The position numbers and the translations under genes were made by a program. A DNA stretch of 64,000 nt, taken from positions 115,486,083 to 115,550,082 of the forward strand of contig NC_133390.1 of the NCBI RefSeq assembly GCF_047511655.1, written 5' to 3'. Source of the stretch: Castor canadensis (Eukaryota > Chordata > Mammalia > Rodentia > Castoridae). The first letter of the stretch is position 1. Each line of letters opens with the position of its first letter. Shown piece by piece: positions 1-12,160 of this stretch. The notes below the pieces were generated by a model that saw nothing but the letters and a program-made list of their open reading frames with translations, did not search any database and was not told the origin of the DNA.

Positions 1-660
1 TTTACAGAATTAGAGAACTTAATCGTGGATTTAAGAATAAAACACACATGAGAACTTACAGCATATCATCTCCATTAATTGTCTCCCCAGATATATTTTA
101 ATTCCTTAATCTCAAAGAACATGGTAAGTTTCTTATAAGTGCCATAATTAATCATCTAACAGAGAGATGCTGCAGAGAAAGGTTTTGTAATAGAGGATCT
201 TTATACTCAGACTGCCCTATTATTCAGAAGATAGTATTAGGGAGTTTTAGAACTGCCCTGGAAAAGTGGTATTGTGCTACAGTTGTTACTTTTAATCAGT
301 CTCTCCAGGCACAAAATAAGATGCTTTGGTGGTTCACAATTGGATTGTAAATGTCAGGAACATGGCAAAGTTTTGGAATAAGAAATTAAAATATAATATA
401 AACAAGAGCCAGATGAAGCATCATCATTTGCTAATTCCCTACTCCTGTAGGTGTTAAGATTGCTGGAAGATCAAGCAAACTTCCTCTTTTAGGGTGTCAC
501 AAAGACACACTTCAGGCGTTCGTTCACTTGGATTGAGAACATGCCTTTATTTCTAGCTTAGCCATCACCTAACTTAATGGGAAAGTCATGCTCTGAGCAT
601 AACTATTTCCTTCTTTTACATAAAGTTAGTGACTATATTCTCAGATGGTAAGCCCTAGGA
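1..660. other. unique AT-rich intergenic sequence
   Basis: No gene, repeat family or convincing ORF is visible. Confidence 0.6.
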
Positions 661-664
661 CAAG

Positions 665-822
665 CATGAGCACCACCTGGGAATGTATCAGAAATACTAC
701 TTCCCAGACCCCACACTTACTTACTTACTGAATCAGAAAATATGGGGTGGGAGTTCTGCCATATGTGTGTTAATAAGCTGGCAAAGAGATTCTGATGTAC
801 ACTCAAGTTCTGAGACCGGTGG
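665..822 (+). mobile_element. MER5A-like hAT-Charlie relic
   Basis: The body follows the MER5A consensus as I remember it: CACCTGGGAA, CAGACCCCAC, ACTGAATCAGAA, GGGGTGGGAG, then GATTCTGATG and ACTCAAGTTCTGAGA near the 3' end. These non-autonomous DNA transposons are short, internally deleted and shared by all placental mammals. The left terminal repeat is missing. Confidence 0.7.
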
Positions 823-1115
823 TCTGTGTGACCTCACTATAATTAGCAGGAAGACCACCTCTTTACGAGCTTGTTAAGTCAGGTGTTGTCCCAACACCTG
901 AAGCAACTCAGTCAACCAGTAAGTGACTGAGAAGACAGTATCTGAATAGCAATCTCTTTTCTTCCCAAATTCCCATTACTCTTTGTCCACAACTATTTTG
1001 TGGTACACATCACATTTTTATTATTGACATCCTTTTCTCACTGTCATTTGTGCATATGTCTTGATCTTTCTTGAAAAATAGCTCCATTCATTACTTCTTC
1101 CTATATCCCATAGGG

Positions 1116-1278
1116 CAGTGGCTCATACATACTTCGCCATGAACAAAGGCCCTGGAGGACACTGGTTGTTGAGTCCGCTCTCAGTGTTTCCGACTAGGTG
1201 GCTCTGAGGTGGCACCTGAGGACCTGCAAATTTAACAACATGTGTTGCTAGTCCCAGGCCTCACTTTGAGAGCCACTG
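1116..1278 (-). mobile_element. MER5-type hAT-Charlie relic with both ends
   Basis: The copy starts CAGTGGCTC and ends GAGAGCCACTG, imperfect inverted terminal repeats of the hAT-Charlie type. The interior reads the MER5 consensus in reverse (TCTGAGGTGGCACCTGAGGA, then GTTGCTAGTCCCAGGCCTCAC). It lies 0.3 kb from a second MER5 copy in the opposite orientation. Confidence 0.65.
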
Positions 1279-2160
1279 ATGAAGAGCATACCCCCACTGG
1301 GCACACAGAAAATTCCAGTGGATTATAACACAAAATCAGAATTATGTAGCTCTCATTTACATTATGATATGCTTCCAAATGATTCACAAGTGGGTCCATT
1401 AACGAGCACGTTTCTTAATATATTCAGCCTTTTCAGAACGATACTCACTGCCTTAACCACAGATACATTTGGAAAACCAAAGCACAGGAGGGAGTACGTT
1501 TATAAAATGTTATATTAATTTCTCCCAAAATTCTGAAAAGATTTTAATCTTGCTTTCCATAACTTTACAGAAAATTTAAATTACATTAATACTGTAATAG
1601 CAGTGCCATTCCAAACTATAAGTTTTCAGAATTGAAGAAAAAAAAAAAAGCTACCCATGGCTTTTCATTTTATGATATTTCCCCTGAATTTGGTGCCAAA
1701 CTTTGAAATATTCTAATTTTTCTAGTAATTGAGACCAACTTTTAATGTTGCAGACAAAATTACTCCCTTTCCTTTTGTAACTAATTGTTCATTCTTTCAA
1801 CAAATATTGAGCAAAATCAGTAATAAAAATCATTGATTGTCTATAATATCTTATAAGTTAAGAAACCCCATTCATATGTAATGCTCATAATAAATTTAAA
1901 TATGTTTAAAACTATTTAAACATAGTTTTTCTGGCCTCAAGACATAGTAAAATATGGCTGAAATCCTAAGTATATAGTTCTGTTACTTATCAATCCTCTG
2001 TTCTCAATCTGCAGAATCTATAAACATCCCATGACTACCCAAATTTCTCCACTTTCTATTCCTAGAAACTACAGACTTAATCTAAGAAAATACACTAATT
2101 AAAGTTATATTACAAATACTCACCATGGTATGGAGCAGGGTGTTACATAAGAGAGTAAAT

Positions 2161-2595
2161 AACCCGGCCTGATTGCTCATGCCTGTAATACTTGGGAGGT
2201 TGAGATCTGGAGGATCACTGTTTAAGTCCAGCCTGGGCAGGAAGTTTCAGAGACCCTATCTCAACCAGTAGCTGGGCACAGTAGATCATGCCTGAAATCT
2301 TAGGTACTTGGGAGGCTGAGATAGGGAAGATCATAGTTTCAGTCTAGCCCGGCAAAAAAGTTTGCAAGGTACATCTAAATCAAAAAAGCTAGGTATGGTA
2401 GTACATGCCTGTCATCCCAGCTATGATAGGAAGCTTAAAACAGGAGGATCTCAGACCACGCGGGTCTGGCCGAAAAGTGATGACCTCATTTGGAAACAGG
2501 TCTCTGTTTCAAAATAACCAAAGAAAAAAGGCTGGAGGCACTTCCCTTGCAAGTGCAAAACCCTAAGTTCAAACTTTAGTACATCCAAAAATAAT
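2161..2595 (+). mobile_element. tandem array of three 7SL/B1-type SINE monomers ending in an ID-like unit
   Basis: Three diverged B1-like monomers follow each other at about 2,161-2,267, 2,268-2,387 and 2,388-2,530. Each has a form of GCTCATGCCTGTAAT, CTTGGGAGGTTGAGA and GAGACCCTATCTC. The last is followed by a tRNA-like unit (GGCTGGAGGCACTTCCC to GTTCAAACTTTAGTA). The first two monomers lack their own ID tail. Divergence from the younger dimers elsewhere in the window suggests an old composite or successive insertions. Confidence 0.75.
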
Positions 2596-2599
2596 GAGA

Positions 2600-5500
2600 T
2601 TAAGTTGTGGTTCCTATGGAAACCATGATTTAGCTTTAACTCCATTCAGACAAACTGTGCTGAGGGCTCAATTATCTTAAGATAAAAATTTCATACAGAA
2701 TTCATCTTTGCTCTAAGATGTACATAAAGAATAGCTAAGAAAATACCTGTTTCATAAACTTAAGGGAATGAATTTTCAGTGGTACTGCTGATATCAACAG
2801 TAATCATAAAAGTCACCCACTTCCTCAACTGCATCCATTTGGTTATTTTTGATAAAAATGTTCTATTTATTAATGAAACCAGGCTCTATACAAACACTGC
2901 ATTCTGATAGTAGAAATGAGATTCCCATTACCTATTTAGACTCTGATACCTAGTCCTTTAAACTCCATATGGAATTCATTGCAGACAATAAAGCCTATTT
3001 ATCCTATCTATTTGTCAGGAAAATAAAAAATACAAAAACAAACAAACAAAGACTGTGTTTTCAATAGCCAAAGTGAGCCAGGCTTGAGAAACAATAGAAG
3101 AAGGTAATTTAGATGGTCAGAAAATTTTCTCAATATGTGAAAATTGACATTTCTCACTGTATGGCACCATCTTACTGTAATTGATAGTTTTCATCATATA
3201 AATTTTTAAAAAACTAAATGACTAAGCAGAAATACTTCCTTAGAAGCCCATTTTCTGTTTGCTTAGTTCTGTTATATTATCTACTCTATTCATTATCCAA
3301 AATTGCTAACATCCAGAACGTCACTCTGGTCCCACTCTGAGTGCACCGAGGCTAGCACCAACCAATTCTATTATTTGTAATTAGAGGGTACCCATCTTGC
3401 CAAAACCACCACAAGCATGATAAATACAAACGGCTTATCTATTCGTTTAGCTAATTAACATACATGCCTTTTTTTCTATTCATAAAGTGCTACTCTTCCA
3501 AATTTAATAAAAAGTTTAAACAGAAAAAATAGTAATTTTGCTAAAAATGCAAACTAGACAGAGTTCATGTTAGTACTTTAAAAGATAATTACTTTTTAAA
3601 AATAATAGTCAAATGGTAATTTATCAAAGGTGAATTTAATTTCCACTGAAAATGTCACACTGAGAATTATTTCCATGCGGCAAAACATGAATGCAAATAA
3701 CGACACTGCAAAACACTCTGCACAATTAACTTATTCGTTTAAATTTATGAGTACATATATTTTCTTGGCTACTGGCTACAGTGATTCATAACTAAATATT
3801 TTCCCTTGTTAGAGACTTTAATTAGAGAGAAAACATAACATCCCCAAACCAATAAAAGGAAAATAAGAGTACAAGAAAAATAAGAAACTCATAAATAACA
3901 AATCTGTTTTCTCAATTGTGGTCACATTACTGATTAAATCTAATGTTTCATTTTCAACCTAATATAAAGATACTGCAGCGAATAAAATATTTTTACCAAC
4001 GCCGTCCTTTCTCTTGTAAGATTATTTTTAAATATGAGAAGCAAGTTTTAGCTATGAAATCCCTCTAATTTTTACCAAAGTGTTTTCTGTTTGTTGTAAA
4101 TAATTGTCGAGACAAGTTATAAGCATGGTAGAACCTTTTGGTGAGCTTGGATATTGCTGTCACTCATTCACAAAACTTTGATATTCCATGTATGCTAGGA
4201 ATGTTTGATTTCCCTATATGCAGCCTGTGAAATGTAGAATCACAATTGTCTCAACAGGTAGAGTTGCTTAAAGTTTGTACGGGTGTATCATGTAGGTTAT
4301 AAAATATCTATTTCATTTAAAATATGAGAAGAAAAGCAATCACGTCTGATTCTGAGTAAATTAAAGGTCCATGGTCATGGAGCTGATTCCACATTAATGA
4401 GCTTGTTGGTGGGATATTAATGCTGACTTCCAGATGACAGCCACTGCCTATGCAGTCAACAGAGGCTGCCAGAATCCAGAGGGACTTCATTACAATGTAG
4501 TTGCCACTGCTTCTGCTGCCCTCTCCCTGTCACCTCTTCAAGGGGTTTGGGCACAGGTGAGTGTGTGCAGTTAAGCAGCAGGAATCTACTATGGACACAC
4601 TCAGTTACTTGAAGTTAGCTGAGAATAAAGAAAAAGAGAGATGGAAGGAAGGGATGAAAAAAGGAAGGGAGGAGCTAATTGTAAATATGAAAATAAAATG
4701 GAAGAGGATGTATCAAAGGCATTCTTTCTTCCCAAAGTAAGGAGGCCATATGTTGAATAGAGCCCTAGATTTTGCTGGAGAGAAACTGTGAGCCTAAAGG
4801 GAGGAAGATGAGTAAGGAGCTAAACCTTCCAGCAGTCTCCCAATGAAGACATGTGAGGGCCAAAACCAAACTGCACCACTGTAGCCCCTGACTTCCTTTC
4901 CAGATTCTTGCCATACTTTTATGTCAATCTGCTTAGTCATCAGGCTTCTCTGATGACTCCTCATCCAGTTCATCATCCCCAAACAAAACACACCCTCCTT
5001 TTGATCTTGGTTGCCCTCTTTGGGTAACCAAGAGCCCCAGTATTAGTCCCTGAATGCTATGTATTTCTCTTAAGTGTGGAAAGTGATATCATCTGAAGCA
5101 TAAGAGAGAATATTGGAATTTTAAGAGAGAAGCATGAATTGCAGTGTTCTGGAAGTAAAATCTTAACTGCTCCTAGTTTACTCCAAGCTCAACTCTCTTC
5201 CATCCCCACAAGGTCTAGTTTTCTGTTTCTTGATCAGGGGCTACTTTTCCCCTAGGGACAATGCCTGCCTGCACTTTAACTGTCACACTGGGGTAGGGAG
5301 GGTGTTACTGCAATTTAGTGGGTAAAGAGACCAGGCTGCAGCTGACCATATAAAGTACACAGGAAAATTCTCCACAAAAAGAATTATCCAGCCTTACGTG
5401 TTCCAGGGCTGAGGTTGATAGAGATGCAGTATTTCTCTATCCTGTGAACTTCTTTGCCTTTAGCCAGCAGAGTCCAGGGCCTCAGTAAATCCAAGGCCAC

Positions 5501-8500
5501 AGTGCATCACAACTTTGAGCACAAGGAAATGCTCGAGAATCAGAGGGACCTGTGAGAGGGGTCTGGGTTGAATAGTAATTCAGTCTCGCCTGGAGTTCAT
5601 GCCTCTTCTGGCTCCATTACACTCTCATTCCTTAGCAGCAAGAGCACCAGGACCACCTGCTGAAAGCCACCAAAGTGATTAAGAAAAATATTTCATTACC
5701 CTTACCACCATCTTCACTTCCTCAGTAACAAAAAACAAAAGTTGGTTTCTGCAAAAACACATGAAAACACTTTTGCTTTTACAATTAAGTCTTCAGTTAT
5801 TGCCAGCTTTGCCTTTCATGATGTAACAGACTTAAAGAGAATGTGTTTGGGTTCACATTTTTTAAACTCAGTACAAGATTAGTAAGGAAAAGAGATAGTC
5901 TGGAAATATTTTTCAGCAGTCCTAATATATCCAAATAAATATTTCTACAATGTAATTCATTTTTTAAAAGCCTCATCTAGAAGTTTTTAAAACAAAACAC
6001 AGAGGTTATACCCAAATCTAAAGGAAGGTAATGCCTGTTTAGTGGGCAATCTTCTCGGATTGGAATGGTTTCAGTATAGACCTTAAATAGTGCAGGAAAA
6101 TATTTCTCTTTTTACACTATTACATGAAAACTACATTTATATAACCATCAGCTAAACAGTTCTTAGATGTCTTCGTCAGTTAATATAGGTTACATTAGAA
6201 ACAGAAGAAACTTTGCATAAACTAGATATGGAAGAATGCAATGATACGCAAAAGGGAAAAATAATAGCTAGAATGGGTAAAATAAGAGTATGGTAAAAGG
6301 AAAAGCTAAGAGAACTAAACTCAATGCAAACACCAACCTCAAGACTTTCTCTAGTAGGCAATGAGTAATACTGGAATTAAACTTAGATGTAATCTTGTAA
6401 TTCTACTATCTACTTAAAATGTAAAATTATCTAGAATTGATTTTAATATAGACATTAAATATTGTATATATCCTTATAGAATTATGCTAGTGCAGATATC
6501 TATGGAGGTCCTTTGCTTGAATGGGATATAATTCAATATAATAAAAAGAATATTTAAATTGTTATTTATATATATAAATAATTTTAAAATACTCTGATTT
6601 CATGACTTAAAACAAATTTTTAAAACATTTTATACATGGTCAGAGATCATATAAAATGTCAAAACCCTTATTTAAGCTACAAAATTATAAGTAATAAATT
6701 TGCATTTCATAAATAGCCCTATAGCAATCAGATTTTTAAAAAAACAAACAATTAGGTATCCTCCTTGAACTATCCTGTAGTTGTGTAACTTTGCACACTT
6801 GAGAGAGCACTTATAGAAATAGTCACTAGAAATCACTTTGCAACCACAGGAGATCAAGTCACAGCTCCACCCTCCCACTCCTGTGGCTTTACCATAGGTG
6901 CTATTATTTTTACTCTTACTGCTTATAACACCTTTCTCTGAGCTGGTTTCCTTCTTCCAGTAACGCTAAAGTGATGTGAATAAAAGCTTTTGTATAAAAT
7001 ATTAATTGAGCAAACTTAAAATGGCATCTTAATTCTTTGGCACACTCCTTTTTATAACTCTTTTGAAAGAGGCAGTCTTTTCTTTAAATGAGGAATCCCA
7101 GAAGAATCTATGCCAACCATCATTTCTTTCTTTGAGCTTATAACCTAAATCGTCCTTTCTTTTTTTGTTTCCTCATTAAAAAAAAAAACTGAGTAAAAAT
7201 ATTTCATAGGACTTTTTCCTCTCCATTTTCCCTTGTCCTTTTGGCATGAACACATGAAAGCGGAGTGATTTCCTATTTCTGAGTGTTCAGTTTTAGTTCA
7301 TCTCAAGAGGCAGCTCCAAATGACACACAAATGAATGAAGTGACTGTGGTCCTACCACACACCACAGAGAGCAGTTGTTACTTGATTTTCATGAGAACCA
7401 TTTCAATTTTCTACATCCGCACACCTTTCTAAGAAAAGGCCCAATTTTCATCAAATTGGTTTACTGTATCCCTGCCAGACCGACCTATGGCATTCTAGTG
7501 GATGGCACAAGCAGGTGTGCCTCTTGTTCTGTCATTAATGGTCAAGAAAAGCACAGTTTTGCAATTTATGCATTAAAGACTTAAACCCTTTAAGCATTGT
7601 CTTTATACCACAGATAACAATATGTGCTCAACAAATGTTTGTTGAATAAAAATGAATCAGTTTCAGCCCTATTTACCAACCTAGCATTGAAAGTATACCC
7701 TTAACAATCAGGAGACAATGTCAGGCCATTCTCCTGCATTTCCAATGCATCACTAAGCTTTCTCTTTTGTTTTTAAATCTGCTGCCTTTGTAATTTTTTA
7801 CAACTACCAAATAAACAAACCAGTTTTAAACATCTGACAAACTTAGTAAATAATCTTGCAAGATAATTCATCTGTAAGTTTAGTCCATTGAGAAAGAAAG
7901 CCGTTCTTTCCAATTGACAAAACAGATCAATAATCAAATTCCCAAGGCAGTAAATCCATTTTGCTTTTCCTCTGTCTATACCAGTTAGCTGTTTTTGTTT
8001 CTCCAGACAATTTCACTAATTCAGGCTTTAGAATTTGTCATTCCCTTATTATAGTTCCATTCTCTTAGAGTGAAAAAGTTCAGTTCTAATGAACATTAAC
8101 AGGGTTAGAATGAACTATTAAATAATTTGGATTGTCTTAGACATGGTAAATAACTTCTTATTACAGGGCACTTTTAAAATATATCACTCTTAAAATAAAT
8201 ACAACCTTAAAGTTTAAACGGTTGAACAAAATCAGGTAGCAGTAATTCAACAGTAATAGAAATAACAAGAAAATGAAAACCAAAATAAAAATAGTATACC
8301 AAAGTGAGAGTTACTGCCATGGGCAGTAACTTTTTTTTTTTTTTAAATAACTATCACAAAACTATCACAGGTCTCAAACTATCAGCAATAAATGCTGGAA
8401 CTTTTTAAAATAAAATTTATAACAACATATGTTATTTTGTGAGGCCCTAAATTCAATCCCTACTACTGTAAGAAAAAGTTCTTTTTGAGTAGGATAAATC

Positions 8501-9700
8501 AAACTTTAAAAAATATTTCATTTTATATGTAGTTACAATGGAAGACACAGCTCTAAAAATTACCCTAATAAATCTAACATGGAGAGGAAATAAAATACCA
8601 TTCATCAACCGTTTTTAAGCTTCCAATAGAAGAGCTTCTGATTTATTTAATACCACTCCATATTCCCTTCATTCAGCAAAGCTCATAAGCTACCATAGCG
8701 AGTCACAGACTGCTGTGCAGTGAAAACGACAATCACTGCAACAAGAGGGTAGAACAAAAAACGTAATATACTCAAAAATATTTTTGTTTTTGTTACTCTT
8801 ATTGGGGCAAAAGGAAGCAATTAACCCAAGTCTATAAAATATTAAAAATGGAAAGAGACTTGAGTAAGGTCGCTTCTTCCCACCAAAGCATATTATTCTA
8901 ACATCTGAACAACAGTCCTTACTTCCTCAGCCTATAAACTCATATGCAACTCTCCAAATTGTCAGAGAAATATGAAATGAACAACTCCCACTATTTGTTG
9001 TTAGGTCACTGTTCCTTGAGAAGTCCTCCAAACTGCCTTTAAAACCCAATCCTTACCATAGCGTTCTGGGAACTTCCTTGAGTAGTAAGGAGTATAACAA
9101 AGCAAGATGCACAGCACTTTGTGGTATGCATTTTCCCAGGACAGGTAAGACTAGAACTGCTAAAGACTGAATTAACAAACACCTGCAAATCTAAGAAAGC
9201 GGACACAGTGCTTACCAAGTAAGACTGAAAACTTAAATTCGCTAACAGTTTATTTCTAGAGTCCTTGCTAGGAAGCATGCAAAATTAAAATTCTGGCCTT
9301 TTAATTTCAAAGTAAAGACAAGTATCTGAAAGTACTCCCTTTGGTCAAAGATACTCATTACAAAAATTTTTTATTGTGTGGGGATAGGATATTGATTCTG
9401 ATCATTGAATCTATGCCCTTGTTCTAATCATTTTCTCATTAATGTCAACTTCTAAACTAACATTAAGAAACAGAAAATTGTTCAACTAATCACATAAAAA
9501 TGATCAAAAACTGTCTGCCATCCCATTTCACACACACAGTTAAATAGTCTTAGTACAAATGGTATATGTCCTCTTTAGCTGCAGATTTCTGATTTTTCTC
9601 TGGTGTGGTAGCACTCTAAAACCTGTACTGGGATCTTAAGGTTATGTCTCTAAAAATCCACATGGTTCTCAGTATAGTTGTCCTATGAGTTTGGACTACA
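2600..9700. other. 7-kb AT-rich interval without recognisable repeats or genes
   Basis: I see no SINE, no clear L1 segment and no convincing coding frame. Short features are a MIR/L2-like tail with TTTGTTGAAT at about 7,625-7,650, a small hairpin at 8,310-8,330, and a TATA-repeat stretch at about 6,560-6,580. All open frames are short and begin in random AT-rich sequence. The repeat poverty continues through RAP2B. Confidence 0.55.
8642..8651 (-). terminator. possible distal poly(A) signal, overlapping ATTAAA/AATAAA
   Basis: The minus strand reads GTATTAAATAAATC, in which ATTAAA and AATAAA overlap. It would extend the RAP2B 3' UTR to about 5.1 kb. Nothing else here supports use, and the region is AT-rich enough for chance hexamers. 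Confidence 0.15.
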
Positions 9701-9702
9701 TC

Positions 9703-9879
9703 CTTGGTTCTCAAGTTTGGTCTCTAGACAAGAAAAATCACCATCACCTGTAAACTTGTCAGAATGGAAATTAGGAAATCCTACCTGAAATCCAGTGAAT
9801 AAGAAACTGGGGGAGAGGCCAGCAGTATGTATTTAATCATTAGCTGATTTGGGTCTGTGGTCAAGATTGGAAACCTCTG
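9703..9879 (+). mobile_element. MER5A-like hAT-Charlie relic
   Basis: The copy contains TTGGTTCTCAAGTTTGGTC at the left end, then CATCACCTGTAAACTTGTCA, AATAAGAAACTGGGGGAGAG and ATTGGAAACCTCTG at the right end. These match the order of MER5A blocks. It sits downstream of the likely RAP2B poly(A) site. Confidence 0.6.
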
Positions 9880-10980
9880 TACTATCTCAAACTATCAACA
9901 TCCTACTTTGATTAGATCAAAGGTCTTATCTAGAACTAATGCTACATTCAAATGAAGTCTTTCAATCCTTCCCAGAAGTCTGAATACCATAATCAAGAAT
10001 ATGGCCATCTATTAATATTTAAAATTTTATCTATAAAAATGCAGCAAAATTTGTATTAGCTAGCTTTCTCCAAATAAGCAGACACCATGACAAATGTATG
10101 ATATCACTTTTACATCAGTGATCTCCAAATTAAATACTGGTTTTCTTCACATTGGTAATGTATGAACTTATTCTAGCTGCTGTGAAAAACAAACTTATAT
10201 TTTTGTGACAGTTAAGGTGTAGGCATTTTGCTCTTATTTCCCAAGATCACCTGCTACATAGAGCTTTGTCTCACTTCCATGTTCTCTTCCCCCCACCTAT
10301 AAGAAATGCTGGGAGTTCACTCAAGAGAGCATGCCAAAACATGACTGCCCCAACAGTTCATGTTGAGAAGTCCCACTCCAAGGGGACAAGTAACTCACCT
10401 GGAAGAATGAGGTCACAGACATTTAAAGAAATTATAATCTGAAAGTTTTCAAAATGTGGAAGTCTATTTCAACAGTTAAGAACAGGAAAACTGTTTTACT
10501 TAAGAACAACTCTCAAAAGATGAAGGTATAAGTCTTGAGATGACACTTTCAACTATCCAGAGCCTATAACAGAAACAATATCCTTTGAAATGACATGAAA
10601 CCCAGATGACTGTCTGGGACCAAAAGGAAAAGCTGTTAAAAGACAGCAAGGGTCAAGTTTAATAGTCAGACTTTGCTCTCTAAGAAGGCTCCTTTCCCAT
10701 CCAGTTTGTTTTGATCAGTGATTGCCTTACCACAAACTCCTCCCTCCCTGACTCACTTCCTTATCATTCTAAGTCAACCCAACATTTTCATTGAAACAAA
10801 TGCTCTTATCTCTTCACACCATAACACCAGAAGGGGCTCTTCCTACTCAAATAAATTGACATATTCTTAAAAACGTTTTTTAAGGAAAAAAAAAATATAC
10901 AGGAATGATCCTAAATTTCTCTCCATTTTGTCAGGAATAGACAGGGGAAAAGTCAAAAAACTGTGAACTGCTATTTCCCT
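9880..10980. other. unique intergenic sequence beyond the RAP2B poly(A) site
   Basis: No repeat, coding frame or RNA gene is recognisable. If the distal poly(A) signal near 8.64 kb were used, this would be 3' UTR. Confidence 0.5.
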
Positions 10981-10984
10981 GTTT

Positions 10985-11030
10985 GGGTACACACAAAGCT
11001 GCTTTAATTGGGAATCCAGAGGCATTTATT
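10985..11030 (-). terminator. candidate main poly(A) site of RAP2B: AATAAA + ATTAAA + GU-rich element
   Basis: On the minus strand AATAAA lies at 11,030-11,025 and ATTAAA at 11,008-11,003, followed within 15 bases by the GU-rich run CTTTGTGTGTACCC. Hexamer, short spacer and GU-rich element in this order are the standard mammalian cleavage and polyadenylation arrangement. No other AATAAA hexamer was found on this strand between here and the RAP2B stop codon. Confidence 0.6.
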
Positions 11031-11863
11031 TTACAGTACTCAGTAGAAACATATTAAAATCTTCTCTGCCATCCTAAACCTATGAGGAATCTTGTGTGAA
11101 GGTGACTAATGCACCCAGCAATCTATTTCATTGTTTCCCACTTTCTAACATTTCCTTTAAGGAGTACATACATTTCTTAAACTAGTTATACACTTAGTAG
11201 CATTTTTGCCCAAAGACTTCCAAATAATAAAATAAGAGGCACTAAACACATTTAAAAAAAAATCCTTCAGACAGTACTTGACATATCTTCAGAATTTTCA
11301 ACACTTTAGATATACTTAAACAACTAAATTTACTCAAATGCAAGAATGAATTTTTTCCAAGGCATTAATCCGAGCAGTTTTCCTCAATCTGTACATTTAG
11401 ATTATTTATAATATTGCCTTCCAATTGTGTTTGCTATTAAGTCAGAGTGGGAAAAAAATGGCACTAGGACCTCACAGGCAAAACTTCCTCCTTCACAGTA
11501 GAGAACTGAGATGCAAGAAGAAAAAAAGCAGAAAAGAAAAGACTTTAGGGCAAGATATGTTGATAGAGCTTTAAAGAAACCTGTGGCCTATAATTTCTTT
11601 GGGCTTTGTCAGGGGAATAAGTCCCCACTAAAAGAGTAGTCAGACATCATCTTCATCAACCTAAGGAACATATCAAGCACTCAATATAAACACTTTTCCT
11701 TATTTTGTAGATGTTATTTTACTGACTAAATGCCTCCTTAAGAAAAATTTTAAAAGCTCACACTGCCTCCTACTGTTAGAAGGGAAAACGTAGGTCAAAT
11801 ATAGTCTGTCCACAAACTGCAGAGTGCAATGACAGCAAGGAATTGTCTTAGCTTGTTTTTCTT

Positions 11864-11869
11864 TTTAAT
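11864..11869 (-). terminator. possible proximal poly(A) signal ATTAAA
   Basis: The minus strand reads ATTAAA followed by an A-rich stretch and, about 50 bases on, a TG/T-rich run. It would give a 3' UTR of roughly 1.95 kb. The downstream element is weaker than at 11.0 kb, so this is a secondary candidate. Confidence 0.25.
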
Positions 11870-11965
11870 CTAATATCTGTTTCCAAATGAAACCTCCAAA
11901 GGGCTGAAGTAGTCTACAATGCCCACAAAGGCACTGTAAAACACACTAGTAGTACTACTTCAGAA

Positions 11966-12160
11966 TTAGAAACCATCTTCCCCTAACATGGTTTGGACTT
12001 GATACATGACACAAATAAACAAAAAAGTTAAGACTATAAAGTGCCACTCTACTCTGCCAGAAGGATGGTCACTCTCCGAATCTAAGGGAGTATTGGCAGT
12101 TGGTCTCTCCTCTTCCCTGTCTAGTGTTGGCAGAATAGAGTCAAGGTAGTCCTCATCCAT
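11966..12160 (-). CDS. candidate 64-residue hydrophobic microprotein ORF inside the RAP2B 3' UTR
   Basis: I do not recognise this as a known family. The ATG at 12,160 has a strong context (G at -3 and G at +4) and an in-frame TAG just upstream, so the start is well defined. The N-terminal 38 residues are hydrophilic and acidic (beginning MDEDYLDSILP), followed by a short hydrophobic segment at about 40-55 (HFIVLTFLFICVMY) and an acidic tail ending GEDGF. That layout resembles a tail-anchored or single-pass microprotein. It lies on the RAP2B strand about 1.6 kb after its stop, so it would be a downstream ORF. A chance ORF of this length in AT-rich DNA is common and no homology is known to me, so coding status is unproven. 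Confidence 0.15.
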   Translation of the reverse strand: MDEDYLDSILPTLDREEERPTANTPLDSESDHPSGRVEWHFIVLTFLFICVMYQVQTMLGEDGF

